Shown piece after piece: positions 19,515-28,335 of a stretch of 64,000 bases of DNA. Every line of letters starts with the position of its first letter. The first letter of the stretch is position 1. The notes under the pieces are model-generated. The model was not told where the DNA came from, ran no database searches, and saw nothing but the letters and a program-made list of their open reading frames with translations. Source of the stretch: Pseudomonas kribbensis. GTDB taxonomy: Bacteria > Pseudomonadota > Gammaproteobacteria > Pseudomonadales > Pseudomonadaceae. The stretch is taken from NCBI RefSeq assembly GCF_003352185.1, contig NZ_CP029608.1:5002501-5066500 (forward strand). The letters run 5' to 3'. Made by a program: the position numbers and the translations under genes.

Positions 19515-21053
19515 ATGTCCACCTCTACCTTGCGTACGCCCCCTATCTCCGAGATCTACGATATCGCCGTCATTGGCGGCGGGATCAATGGCGTGGGGAT
19601 CGCAGCGGATGCCGCCGGTCGCGGTCTTTCGGTGTTCCTTTGCGAAAAGGACGACCTGGCCAGCCACACCTCGTCGGCCAGCAGCAAGCTGATCCACGGT
19701 GGTCTGCGCTACCTCGAGCATTATGAATTCCGTCTGGTGCGCGAAGCCCTGGCCGAACGCGAAGTGCTGCTGGCCAAGGCCCCGCACATCGTCAAGCCGA
19801 TGCGTTTCGTGCTGCCGCACCGTCCGCACCTGCGTCCGGCGTGGATGATCCGCGCCGGCCTGTTCCTGTATGACAACCTCGGCAAGCGCGAAAAGCTCGC
19901 AGGCTCCAAAAGCCTGAAGTTCGGTGCCGACAGCGCACTGAAAAGCGAAATCACCAAAGGTTTCGAATACTCCGACTGCTGGGTCGATGACGCCCGCCTC
20001 GTGGTACTGAACGCCATGGCCGCCCGTGAAAAAGGCGCGCATGTGCACACCCAGACCCGTTGCGTCAGCGCCCGCCGCGCCAAAGGCCTGTGGCACCTGA
20101 ACCTGGAACGCGCCGATGGCAGCCTGTTCTCGATCACCGCCAAGGCACTGGTGAACGCCGCCGGCCCGTGGGTCGCCAAGTTCATCCGTGACGACCTGAA
20201 GATGGAGTCGCCGTACGGCATCCGCCTGATCCAGGGTAGCCACATCATCGTGCCGAAACTGTACGAAGGCGATCACGCGCACATCCTGCAAAACGAAGAT
20301 CAGCGCATCGTTTTCACCATTCCGTACCTGAACAACCTGACGCTGATCGGCACCACCGACCGCGAGTACACCGGCGACCCGGCCAAAGTGGCGATCACCG
20401 ACGGCGAAACCGATTACCTGCTTAAAGTGGTCAACGCCCACTTCAAGAAGCAGATCAGCCGTGACGACATCCTGCACACCTACTCGGGCGTCCGTCCGCT
20501 GTGCAACGACGAATCCGACAATCCTTCGGCCGTGACCCGCGACTACACCCTGGCGCTGTCCGGCAGCACCGAAGAAGCCCCGTTGCTGTCGGTGTTCGGC
20601 GGCAAGCTGACCACCTACCGCAAACTCGCCGAGTCGGCGATGGCACAACTGATGCCGTTCTTCACCCAGATGCGCCCAAGCTGGACCGCCAGCGCCACGC
20701 TGCCGGGCGGTGAAGACATGACCACGCCACAGGCCTTGAGCGCGCTGATCCGCGACAAGTTCGACTTCGTGCCAAGCGAAATCGCCCGCCGCTGGGCCAC
20801 CACCTACGGCAGCCGCACCTGGCGCATGCTCGAAGGCGTGGACAGCCTGGCCGACATGGGCGAACACATCGGCGGCGGTCTCTACACCCGTGAAGTCGAC
20901 TACCTGTGCGCCGAAGAGTGGGCGACCACCGCTCACGACATCCTGTGGCGCCGCAGCAAGCTGGGGCTATTCACCACCCCGGCCGAACAGGAAAAACTGG
21001 CGGCGTACCTGAACAAGGTCGAGCAGAACCGCAGCAAGATCGAAGCGGCCTGA
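19515..21053 (+). CDS. glpD: Aerobic glycerol-3-phosphate dehydrogenase
   Basis: An FAD-dependent membrane-associated enzyme that oxidises glycerol-3-phosphate to dihydroxyacetone phosphate and feeds electrons to quinone. The 512-residue protein has the dinucleotide fold DIAVIGGGINGVGIAADAAGRG, SSASSKLIHGGLRYLEHYEF and the GVRPL region. I chose ATG 19515 (with GAGG upstream); an ATG at 19458 would add 19 residues that overlap the operator-like palindrome. Confidence 0.96.
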   Translation: MSTSTLRTPPISEIYDIAVIGGGINGVGIAADAAGRGLSVFLCEKDDLASHTSSASSKLIHGGLRYLEHYEFRLVREALAEREVLLAKAPHIVKPMRFVLPHRPHLRPAWMIRAGLFLYDNLGKREKLAGSKSLKFGADSALKSEITKGFEYSDCWVDDARLVVLNAMAAREKGAHVHTQTRCVSARRAKGLWHLNLERADGSLFSITAKALVNAAGPWVAKFIRDDLKMESPYGIRLIQGSHIIVPKLYEGDHAHILQNEDQRIVFTIPYLNNLTLIGTTDREYTGDPAKVAITDGETDYLLKVVNAHFKKQISRDDILHTYSGVRPLCNDESDNPSAVTRDYTLALSGSTEEAPLLSVFGGKLTTYRKLAESAMAQLMPFFTQMRPSWTASATLPGGEDMTTPQALSALIRDKFDFVPSEIARRWATTYGSRTWRMLEGVDSLADMGEHIGGGLYTREVDYLCAEEWATTAHDILWRRSKLGLFTTPAEQEKLAAYLNKVEQNRSKIEAA

Positions 21054-21072
21054 TCTTCGAGCCGCGTTGACG

Positions 21073-21106
21073 AAAGCCCCTGAATCTCGCGATTCAGGGG
21101 CTTTTT
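21073..21106. terminator. Bidirectional terminator after glpD
   Basis: A perfect 14-base stem AAAGCCCCTGAATC/GATTCAGGGGCTTT with a TCGC loop and T run, between glpD and the convergent lysR gene. Confidence 0.9.
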
Positions 21107-21109
21107 GCG

Positions 21110-22012
21110 TTACTGCGCCAGATGCAGCAGGAGGAAATCGATAAACGCCCGCGACTTGTGCGGCAGATGCGCGGTATTGGGAAATACGACGTTGATCGAC
21201 TGAGAAGGCAACGTATACGCCGGCAACAGGCGAACCAGCCGTCCGCTGACGATATCGTCCTCGACCACCCAGCCCGGCAACACCGAGACACCGAGCGACG
21301 ACAAGGTCATCGAGCGAATCGCCGTGGAGGAATTGGATTCGAAATGGCTGGTGCCATTGACCTCCACCGTACTCCCCCGATCATCGCGCAGTACCCATTG
21401 CGTGGGTGCCTGCAAATTGCTGTTGGCAATCCATGGCACACCGTTCAGGTCCTGCGGCTGCGCCACCGGGTGACGCTCGACAAACGCCGGAGTCGCCACC
21501 AGCACGATTTGATAATCCGCCAGCTTGCGGCTCTTGAAGGCGGAATCCGCCAGATTGCCCAGACGCACCACCAGATCCAGTTTTTCCGCCACCAGATCAT
21601 TCAGCGATGAATTGAAGTTGTAGCACAGGCGAATTTCCGGATAACGCTCGCTGAACAATGGAATCAACGGAAGAATGAACTTCTCGCCGTATTCACTGGT
21701 TGAACTAATTCGTAACTTTCCAGAAACCCGGTTATTACCCTTCAGTACATTATCAAAGGCATTATCGATGTCCGCGACAATCCCCTTGAACTCTTCATAA
21801 AAGTCCTGACCAATTTCAGTCAACGATATATTCCGGGTATTGCGGATCAGCAACGTCGCCGAAAGAACTTCTTCCAGCGCCTTGACATGCAGGCTGGCCA
21901 TGGCTTTGCTGATACTCAGGTAGTTCGCGGCCTTGGTGTAAGAGCCGAAGTCGACCACGGCGAGAAATGTCTGAACCCGATTCAGATGAGAATGCATGGC
22001 GGTAGCGTTCAC
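21110..22012 (-). CDS. LysR-type regulator of the adjacent oxygenase/indole cluster
   Basis: A 300-residue LysR protein. The N-terminal winged helix-turn-helix (about 10-70: VQTFLAVVDFGSYTKAANYLSISKAMASLHVKALE in pieces) is slightly unusual in having SISKAMASLHV at the recognition helix. A periplasmic-binding-like effector domain follows (about 95-295). It is divergent from the MFS-led operon with a 91-base gap, the classic arrangement for a LysR regulator of that operon. The inducer is unknown; an indole compound is my guess. Confidence 0.88.
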   Translation of the reverse strand: MNATAMHSHLNRVQTFLAVVDFGSYTKAANYLSISKAMASLHVKALEEVLSATLLIRNTRNISLTEIGQDFYEEFKGIVADIDNAFDNVLKGNNRVSGKLRISSTSEYGEKFILPLIPLFSERYPEIRLCYNFNSSLNDLVAEKLDLVVRLGNLADSAFKSRKLADYQIVLVATPAFVERHPVAQPQDLNGVPWIANSNLQAPTQWVLRDDRGSTVEVNGTSHFESNSSTAIRSMTLSSLGVSVLPGWVVEDDIVSGRLVRLLPAYTLPSQSINVVFPNTAHLPHKSRAFIDFLLLHLAQ

Positions 22013-22020
22013 TGTTTAAT

Positions 22021-22042
22021 CCTTTCAAACATTGTTTCAAGG
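22021..22042. promoter_or_regulatory. Candidate LysR operator
   Basis: An imperfect palindrome CCTTTCAAAC-AT-TGTTTCAAGG centred between the divergent lysR and MFS genes, with an AAAC-ATT-GTTT core and a T-N11-A pattern. Its location fits an activator/autorepressor site. Confidence 0.4.
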
Positions 22043-22103
22043 ATAGTCGTATCGACACTCCAAGTCCATCGCCCCTATGCTTTGCGACAAAGAGGAAACA
22101 ACA

Positions 22104-23471
22104 ATGAACTATCGCTACAAGATCGCGCTGATCTTTCTGATCGGCTTTTTTATTGACTGCATAAACATATTCATGTCCGCCGTGGCATTACCCAGCATAT
22201 CGTCGACATTGCAAGTAAGCAGTTCTTCGGTGGCCTGGGTGGCGAATGCCTATATCCTCGGCCTGACCCTGATCATTCCTGTCAGCACCTGGCTTGCCGG
22301 GCGTTTCGGCAGCCGCGAGATTCTCACCGCTTCGATGCTGGTGTTTACCGGCTCTGTATGGATGTGCGGCCTGGCCGACAGTTTCCATGAGCTGGTGATC
22401 TGGCGCTTCGTCCAGGGCATCGGTGGCGGGTTGTTGATTCCTGTGGGTCAGGCGTTGACCTTCAACCTGTTCCAGGGCGAGCAACGGGCGAAAATCTCCA
22501 CACTGGTGATGGCCGTGGCCCTGATCGCCCCGGCCATTTCGCCGACCGTCGGCGGCATCATCGTCGACAGCAGTTCGTGGCGCTGGGTGTTCTACAGCAA
22601 CATTCCGTTTTCGCTGATCGCTGCCGGATTATCCTGGTTCTGGATTCGCGAAAGCCGACCGACCAGCCTGGCGCGCCCGGACATCCTCGGCCTGCTGCTG
22701 GTCAGTGCCGCGCTGGGCAGCCTGCTGATGGGCATGTCGCTGTACGGCGGCGACTATCCTGCCATCGAGGCCATTGCCTGTGTCGCGGCGGGCCTGATGT
22801 TCGTGGCGCTGTACCTGCTGCATTACCGTCGCAAGCGCGACGCGATCATTGACCTGAGCCTGCTCAAGAGCAAAAAGCTCAGCACCTCGATCTTCATCTA
22901 TTACGCGATTCCCGGCGTGTTCACCGGGGTCAACCTGATGAGCATCTTCTTTCTGCAGAACACCCTGCACTTCAGCGCCCGCCTCACTGGCATGTTCATG
23001 ATCCTCTACGCCACCGGCGCATTTATCGCGATGCTCACCTGCGGCCGGGTCTACAACAAAATCGGCGCCCGGCGCCTCTTCACCCTCGGCATGCTGATCC
23101 ACAGCGCCGGCATCGCCACCCTGATGCTGGTGGCTGCGCCGACCGATATCGGGGTGATCGTGATCGCCTACAGCCTGATGGGCATCGGCGGCGGGATCGG
23201 CGCCAACACCGCGCAAACCACCTCGCTGATGGACTTCAAGGGCAGCGAAACCCACAAGGCCAGTGTGATCTGGAACATCAACCGGCAGATGTCGTTCAGC
23301 GTCGGCGCGGCCCTGTTCCTGATGATCTACAACCTGCTGCTCAAACAGTTCGACTCGACGCCGGCCTATCACGCCACGTTCGCGATTGCTGCGCTGGTCG
23401 GACTGTTCCCGCTGTTTCAAATGAGCCAACTGAACCCTCCAAAGGAATGCCATGAACAACAACCCGGTTGA
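22104..23471 (+). CDS. MFS transporter, DHA2/EmrB-type drug exporter
   Basis: A 455-residue, strongly hydrophobic protein with about 14 membrane segments. It carries the DHA motif C-like region (LIAPAISPTVGGIIVD) and FVQGIGGGLLIPVGQA. The ATG at 22104 has AGAGGA upstream. It is the first gene of the presumed operon and overlaps the next gene by 20 bases. As EmrB-type carriers usually export, it may secrete the product of the cluster. Confidence 0.85.
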   Translation: MNYRYKIALIFLIGFFIDCINIFMSAVALPSISSTLQVSSSSVAWVANAYILGLTLIIPVSTWLAGRFGSREILTASMLVFTGSVWMCGLADSFHELVIWRFVQGIGGGLLIPVGQALTFNLFQGEQRAKISTLVMAVALIAPAISPTVGGIIVDSSSWRWVFYSNIPFSLIAAGLSWFWIRESRPTSLARPDILGLLLVSAALGSLLMGMSLYGGDYPAIEAIACVAAGLMFVALYLLHYRRKRDAIIDLSLLKSKKLSTSIFIYYAIPGVFTGVNLMSIFFLQNTLHFSARLTGMFMILYATGAFIAMLTCGRVYNKIGARRLFTLGMLIHSAGIATLMLVAAPTDIGVIVIAYSLMGIGGGIGANTAQTTSLMDFKGSETHKASVIWNINRQMSFSVGAALFLMIYNLLLKQFDSTPAYHATFAIAALVGLFPLFQMSQLNPPKECHEQQPG

Positions 23472-23868
23472 ACTAGCCCGCCACAGCATCCACCACGTGC
23501 ATGAACTGATTCATCGTGTCTTCACCAATGCCGACGGCGCCGGCGAAGCCGCCATCGCGCCACTGATGGATGTCTTCAGCGAAGACTTCAGCATGGTCAC
23601 CACCTCGGCCGCCGTGGTCGGGCGGGCCCAGGTCGAGCAACTGTTCAAAGGTGCGGTCGGTGCCCGTCCGGGCCTGGAGATCGACATCAGCGACCTGCAC
23701 ACGATCTGGCACGAAGGCCCGACCGTCGCCCTGCGCTACAAGGAAACCCATCGCCAGAACCAGCGCGAGACTTCGCGCATTTCCGTGGCGATCCTGCGCG
23801 TGCATCAGCACAGCACCCGCTGGCTGTACCTGCACGAAACGCCGCTGGCCCAGGAAAACCCGGCATGA
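23452..23868 (+). CDS. NTF2-like (SnoaL/DUF4440-type) protein
   Basis: A 138-residue protein of the cone-shaped NTF2-like fold judged by pattern: N-terminal helices (ELIHRVFTNADG), PLMDVFSEDFSMVT, VVGRAQVEQLF, and beta strands to the end. Such proteins act as small isomerases/hydrolases or as auxiliary subunits. It starts inside the MFS gene (AAAGGA before the ATG) and overlaps the reductase gene by ATGA. Dioxygenase beta subunits share this fold, so it may be a paralogous accessory. Confidence 0.7.
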   Translation: MNNNPVELARHSIHHVHELIHRVFTNADGAGEAAIAPLMDVFSEDFSMVTTSAAVVGRAQVEQLFKGAVGARPGLEIDISDLHTIWHEGPTVALRYKETHRQNQRETSRISVAILRVHQHSTRWLYLHETPLAQENPA

Positions 23869-24797
23869 ATTACACCGTTACCCATTGCCGGATGCTGTCG
23901 GCATCGATCAAGGAAATCACCGTCACCGGCGCTCCCGCCGCCCCGCAATCAGCCCATGCCGGTGCGCACTTCAAATGGCTGATAGCGCCCTCGGGCGAAT
24001 GGCGTCATTACTCCACCGTGGAACTGGGCGACAGCGCCGAAGGTCGTTTCACCTTCGCCATTCGCCTCAGTGACGACTCCCCCAGCAGCCAGTACCTGCG
24101 CTCGCTGGCGGCCGGCGATCAGGTGCAGCTCGAAGGCCCGTTCAACACCTTCAACTACCCGCTCGACACCCGGACCGGTCGCGACATCGCGATTGCCGGC
24201 GGCATCGGCATCACTCCGCTGACCGGCATCCTGCGGCATCTGACAGCGCTGGAGCGTTCGGCGCATCTGCATTACTTCGCCCGAAGCGTCGACGATGCGG
24301 CCTACGCCGAAGATCTGCGCTCACTGCTGCAAGACCGCATGAACCTGCATCTGTCCGGCCAGCGCCCGGCGATTCACCAGGTACTCGCTGACCTGTGCGC
24401 CGAAGACCGGCTCTATGTCTGCGGTCCGGCGGCGATGCTCAGCGACATCCTGAGCCACGCCGAATCCGCCGGGCTGCCCCGCGATCGCATTCATCTGGAG
24501 GTGTTTAACGTCGCCCGGGATGAAGGCGCCCGGGGTTTCACCGTCGAGGCGGCAGATTCCGCCGTGAGCATCGAGGTCGGTCCCGACCAGACCTTGCTCG
24601 AAGCCCTGGAGGCCGCGGGTCTGGACCCGATCTCTGACTGCCGTCGCGGCGAGTGCGGCGTCTGCGCGCTGGACGTGCTGGAAGGCGACGTCGAGCACCG
24701 GGATTTCATCATGAGCGAACAAGAAGCGGCCTGCAGCGCACGGATCTATCCCTGCGTTTCCCGGGCGAAAAGCCCACGCCTGAAGCTGGCGATCTGA
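23865..24797 (+). CDS. Flavin/2Fe-2S reductase for the Rieske oxygenase (VanB/phthalate dioxygenase reductase type)
   Basis: A 310-residue reductase passing electrons from NAD(P)H to the oxygenase. Order of domains: flavin-binding barrel with RHYSTVEL (about 45-52), NAD-binding domain with IAGGIGITPLTGIL and YVCGPAAMLSDIL, then a C-terminal plant-type 2Fe-2S domain with CRRGECGVC and a later cysteine in IYPCVSRA. This FMN-NAD-Fe-S order is that of VanB/PDR. It overlaps the gene before it and lies 13 bases before the alpha subunit. Confidence 0.9.
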   Translation: MNYTVTHCRMLSASIKEITVTGAPAAPQSAHAGAHFKWLIAPSGEWRHYSTVELGDSAEGRFTFAIRLSDDSPSSQYLRSLAAGDQVQLEGPFNTFNYPLDTRTGRDIAIAGGIGITPLTGILRHLTALERSAHLHYFARSVDDAAYAEDLRSLLQDRMNLHLSGQRPAIHQVLADLCAEDRLYVCGPAAMLSDILSHAESAGLPRDRIHLEVFNVARDEGARGFTVEAADSAVSIEVGPDQTLLEALEAAGLDPISDCRRGECGVCALDVLEGDVEHRDFIMSEQEAACSARIYPCVSRAKSPRLKLAI

Positions 24798-24810
24798 AGA
24801 GGACACCCCG

Positions 24811-26112
24811 TTGGACAACTATTTCAATGGCAGAGAAGTGCACAAGTCTCTGTTCCTTGATCAACAACTGTTCGAGCAGGAACAGCAACGCGTGTTTGCC
24901 GCAAGCTGGTGCTACCTGGGCCACGACAGCCTGATCCCCGAAACCGGCGATTACTTCACCGCCACCCTCGCCGCCCAGCCGCTGGCCATGGTGCGCCAGA
25001 AGAACGGCGACATCGTGGTGCTGCACAACCGTTGCCCGCACAAGGGCGTGAAAGTGCTGGCCGAAGCGCGTGGCAACGTGGGCCGCTTCATGCGCTGCCC
25101 CTATCACGCCTGGACGTTCAAGACCGACGGCGAGCTGCTGAGCATCCCGGTGAAAAAGGAATACGACGACTGCGACCTGAGCAGTTGCTCGGCCCACAAG
25201 GGCATGCAGCCGGTCGCGGCGGTGCGCAACTATCGCGGCTTCGTGTTCGTGCGCCTGAGTGAGACCGGCATGGGGTTCGACGAGTTCTTCGGCGAGTCGC
25301 TGTCAACGCTGGACAACATGGTCATGCGCTCCCCGCAAGGCAAGCTGCGCGTGGTCGGTCAGCCGCTGCTGCACAAGCATCGCTGCAACTGGAAGATGGT
25401 CGTCGACAACCAGACCGATACCTGCCACCCGATGATCGCCCACGAGTCCTCGGCCGGCGAAGCCATTCGCCTGTGGAAGGAAACCGGTGACCAGAGCCAG
25501 CCTGCGCCGATGGCCGTGGAACTGTTCTCGCCGTTCATGGCCTCGTACGAATTCTTCGCCGGCATGGGCATCCGCGTCTGGCCCAACGGCCACGGACACA
25601 CCGGGGTCAGCAACTCGATCCACAAGGCCTACACGGGCATTCCCGGTTACTGGGAGCTGATGGTGGAAAGCTACGGCGAGGACCAGGCCCGGGCCATTCT
25701 CGACGACACCCGGCATAACACCGTGTATTTCCCCAACCTGATGGTCAAGGGCCCGATCCAGACACTGCGGGTGATTCGCCCGGTGAGTGCGCAGGAAACC
25801 ATCGTCGAGTCGTGGATCTTCGAACTGCAGGGCGCCCCGGTGCAGCTGCTGGAGCGAACCGTGCAGTACAACAACCTGATCAACTCGCCGTGCTCGATGG
25901 TCGCCCATGACGACGTTGAGATGTACGAGCGCGCCATGGAAGGCCTGCACAGCGACGCCAACGAATGGGTCAACGTTGCCCGCCTGTTCGAACCGGGCGA
26001 GACCTACGACCAGACCCGCGTGGTGTCCGGCACCAGTGAACTGGCGATGCGCAACTTCTACGACAACTGGCAAAACCTGATGCGGGACGACCATGCACCA
26101 CGATCAAACTGA
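24811..26112 (+). CDS. Rieske ring-hydroxylating oxygenase, alpha subunit
   Basis: A 433-residue terminal oxygenase subunit. The Rieske cluster ligands are C75-x-H77 (RCPHKG) and C96-x2-H99 (CPYHAW). The mononuclear iron site is visible as DNQTDTCHPMIAH (D-x2-H-x4-H). The start is a TTG with AGAGGA upstream. The beta subunit gene overlaps its end. Substrate unknown; the linked iaaM/iaaH-like genes suggest an indole compound such as indole-3-acetate, by analogy with the Rieske components of iac/iad indoleacetate catabolism clusters. Confidence 0.9.
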   Translation: MDNYFNGREVHKSLFLDQQLFEQEQQRVFAASWCYLGHDSLIPETGDYFTATLAAQPLAMVRQKNGDIVVLHNRCPHKGVKVLAEARGNVGRFMRCPYHAWTFKTDGELLSIPVKKEYDDCDLSSCSAHKGMQPVAAVRNYRGFVFVRLSETGMGFDEFFGESLSTLDNMVMRSPQGKLRVVGQPLLHKHRCNWKMVVDNQTDTCHPMIAHESSAGEAIRLWKETGDQSQPAPMAVELFSPFMASYEFFAGMGIRVWPNGHGHTGVSNSIHKAYTGIPGYWELMVESYGEDQARAILDDTRHNTVYFPNLMVKGPIQTLRVIRPVSAQETIVESWIFELQGAPVQLLERTVQYNNLINSPCSMVAHDDVEMYERAMEGLHSDANEWVNVARLFEPGETYDQTRVVSGTSELAMRNFYDNWQNLMRDDHAPRSN

Positions 26113-26575
26113 ACGGGCCATCGAGCGTTTGCTCGAGACCGAAATGCACCTGCTCGATCAACAGGACTTCGACGCCTGGCAGCAATTGCTGAGCGATGAC
26201 TACACCTACTGGATTCCGATGACCCGCGAACAGCGCAGCCCGCTGCACGAATCCTCGCTGGTGTATGAAGACCGCTTCCTGACCACCCTGCGCATCAACC
26301 GCCTGGCCAATGCCCGCAACTTTTCCCAACAGCCGAAAAGCCGTTGCCTGCACATTGCCCAGCGCCCCCGGATCACGATTGAAGAGCCGACCTGCAGCGC
26401 CGTCGCCAGCAGCAATCTGCTGTATTGCGAGGCCCGTGGCGAGCGCGAATGGCATTACCCCGCCACCGTCGAACATCGCCTGATCAACCTCGACGGCGAG
26501 TGGAAAATCCAGGGCAAGAAGATCCTGTTGCTCAACCCCGGCCGCGCCCTCGAAAGCCTGCAGCTCATCATCTGA
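26093..26575 (+). CDS. Ring-hydroxylating oxygenase, beta subunit
   Basis: A 160-residue small subunit of the alpha/beta Rieske oxygenases with the typical N-terminus (AIERLLETEMHLLDQQDFDAW in part) followed by LLSDDYTYWIPMTRE and a C-terminal WKIQGKKILLLN. It is structural and has no cofactor. It begins 20 bases before the alpha stop. Confidence 0.9.
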   Translation: MHHDQTERAIERLLETEMHLLDQQDFDAWQQLLSDDYTYWIPMTREQRSPLHESSLVYEDRFLTTLRINRLANARNFSQQPKSRCLHIAQRPRITIEEPTCSAVASSNLLYCEARGEREWHYPATVEHRLINLDGEWKIQGKKILLLNPGRALESLQLII

Positions 26576-26594
26576 CCGACCGAGAATTACCCCT

Positions 26595-28304
26595 GTGAAC
26601 TCCATGAACCATCCTGCCAGCCAGGATACCGCGTGCCTGTCTTTCCCCTATGTCGACCTGCTCTACGATTACGGTCAGTTCCTGCGCAACGCCGACCAGG
26701 CCATCGGAAACCTGCCGGCTCACACGGCGGAAAAACACATCGGCATCGTCGGCGCCGGCCTGACCGGGCTGGTGGCGGCCTATGAACTGCTGCGTGCCGG
26801 TGCCCGTCGCGTGACCCTGTTCGAGGCTGAAGAAAGCCACATCGGCGGTCGCCTGTTGACTCAATGCTTCGATGAAGAACAACCGCAGTTCATCGCAGAA
26901 ATGGGCGCCATGCGCTTTCCACCGAGCGAGGTCGGGCTGTTCCATTACCTCAACAAGTTCGGCATCCAGACCACCGAAGCCTTTCCCGATCCGGGGGTGG
27001 TCGATACCGAACTGCATTATCGTGGCGAGGCCCATCACTGGGCCGCGATGCAACCGCCGCCGGCGCTGTTCAGCACCGTGCATCAGGGCTGGAATGCGTT
27101 TCTGCGCGAAGGCGCGGTACTGGACGACGGCACCAGCCTTGCCCCGCCGCTGCTGCTGACCGAACTGCTCAAGCAGCACAATTACTGCGAAGTGCAGCCG
27201 GAATGGCAACGCTATCTGGACTGCTTCGGTGACAGCTCTTTCTATTCGGCGATGGTGCGCATCTTCACCAGCAAGAACCCGCCGGGCGGCAAGGTCTGGC
27301 GCAAACCGGAAGACTTCCACCTGTTCGGCTCGCTGGGCATCGGTTCCGGTGGTTTCCAGTCGGTCTATCGCGCCTCGTTCACCGAGATTCTGCGGCTGGT
27401 GGTCAACGCGCTGGAGGTCAATCAGCGGCTGGTGCCGAACGGCATCTCCTCGCTGGCAGAGCTGATCGCCGAGACCCGGTTCAACGGCATGCAACTGCGC
27501 GACATGATCTGCCGTACCCGCATCGAATCGATAAACAAGGGCCCCGACGGACAGATCCTGCTGGCCGGCAGCAACGGCGAAACCTACGCCTGCGACCGGG
27601 TGATCACCACCACCACGACCCGCGCCTTGCAGGTCAACCTCAAGCTCACCCAGAACCAGGCGTTCGTGAATCGCGACGTGGCCCGGGCCATCAACGAAAC
27701 CCACATGGTCGGGTCCTCCAAGCTGTTCATCCTGACCAGGGACAAGTTCTGGCTCAAACACGGCCTGGCGCAGAACATCCAGACCGACACCCTGGTCAAG
27801 GGCGTGTACTGCCTGGACTACGCGCCACAAGACCCGGACTCCTGGGGCGTGGTGCTGATCAGTTACACCTGGGAAGACGATTCGCACAAGATGGTTTCCA
27901 TGACCGACAAAGTGCAGCGCTGCCTGCGCCTGGTGGACGAGCTGGCGATGAGCGCGCCGGAATTCGCCCGCCACCTGATCCCGCTCAACGGCGACTACCA
28001 GCGCTACGTGCTCGAATACGACTGGCTGACCGACAAGCATGCCCTCGGCGCCTTCAAACTGAATTTCCCCGGCGACGACATCTATTCCGAGCGCCTGTTC
28101 TATCAGTTCCGCACCGCTCTCGATCCGCGTCAGGACACCGGTCTTTACCTGGCGGGCTGCGGCGCTTCGTTCACCGGCGGCTGGGCCGAAGGTTCGATCC
28201 AGACGGCCCTGAACGCCGCCTGCTCGGTCATCAGCAGCCTGGGTGGCGACCTGATCGACGGCAATCCACTCGACGGGCTGGTTCCGCAGTACCGCTACTG
28301 CTGA
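26595..28304 (+). CDS. Tryptophan 2-monooxygenase-like flavoprotein (IaaM type)
   Basis: A 569-residue flavin amine oxidase. It has the FAD Rossmann motif GIVGAGLTGLVAAYELL (about 49-65), FEAEESHIGGR, and EMGAMRFPPSE, which closely resembles the corresponding motif of IaaM, and a C-terminal FAD segment LAGCGASFTGGWAEGS. IaaM converts tryptophan to indole-3-acetamide; P. savastanoi IaaM is about 557 residues, so length fits. The start is GTG 26595, or ATG 26604. The amidase gene follows after 31 bases. Phenylalanine monooxygenase is an alternative. Confidence 0.82.
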   Translation: MNSMNHPASQDTACLSFPYVDLLYDYGQFLRNADQAIGNLPAHTAEKHIGIVGAGLTGLVAAYELLRAGARRVTLFEAEESHIGGRLLTQCFDEEQPQFIAEMGAMRFPPSEVGLFHYLNKFGIQTTEAFPDPGVVDTELHYRGEAHHWAAMQPPPALFSTVHQGWNAFLREGAVLDDGTSLAPPLLLTELLKQHNYCEVQPEWQRYLDCFGDSSFYSAMVRIFTSKNPPGGKVWRKPEDFHLFGSLGIGSGGFQSVYRASFTEILRLVVNALEVNQRLVPNGISSLAELIAETRFNGMQLRDMICRTRIESINKGPDGQILLAGSNGETYACDRVITTTTTRALQVNLKLTQNQAFVNRDVARAINETHMVGSSKLFILTRDKFWLKHGLAQNIQTDTLVKGVYCLDYAPQDPDSWGVVLISYTWEDDSHKMVSMTDKVQRCLRLVDELAMSAPEFARHLIPLNGDYQRYVLEYDWLTDKHALGAFKLNFPGDDIYSERLFYQFRTALDPRQDTGLYLAGCGASFTGGWAEGSIQTALNAACSVISSLGGDLIDGNPLDGLVPQYRYC

Positions 28305-28335
28305 TTGCGTCCCTTTCTTTTCGCCGAGACTTTCC

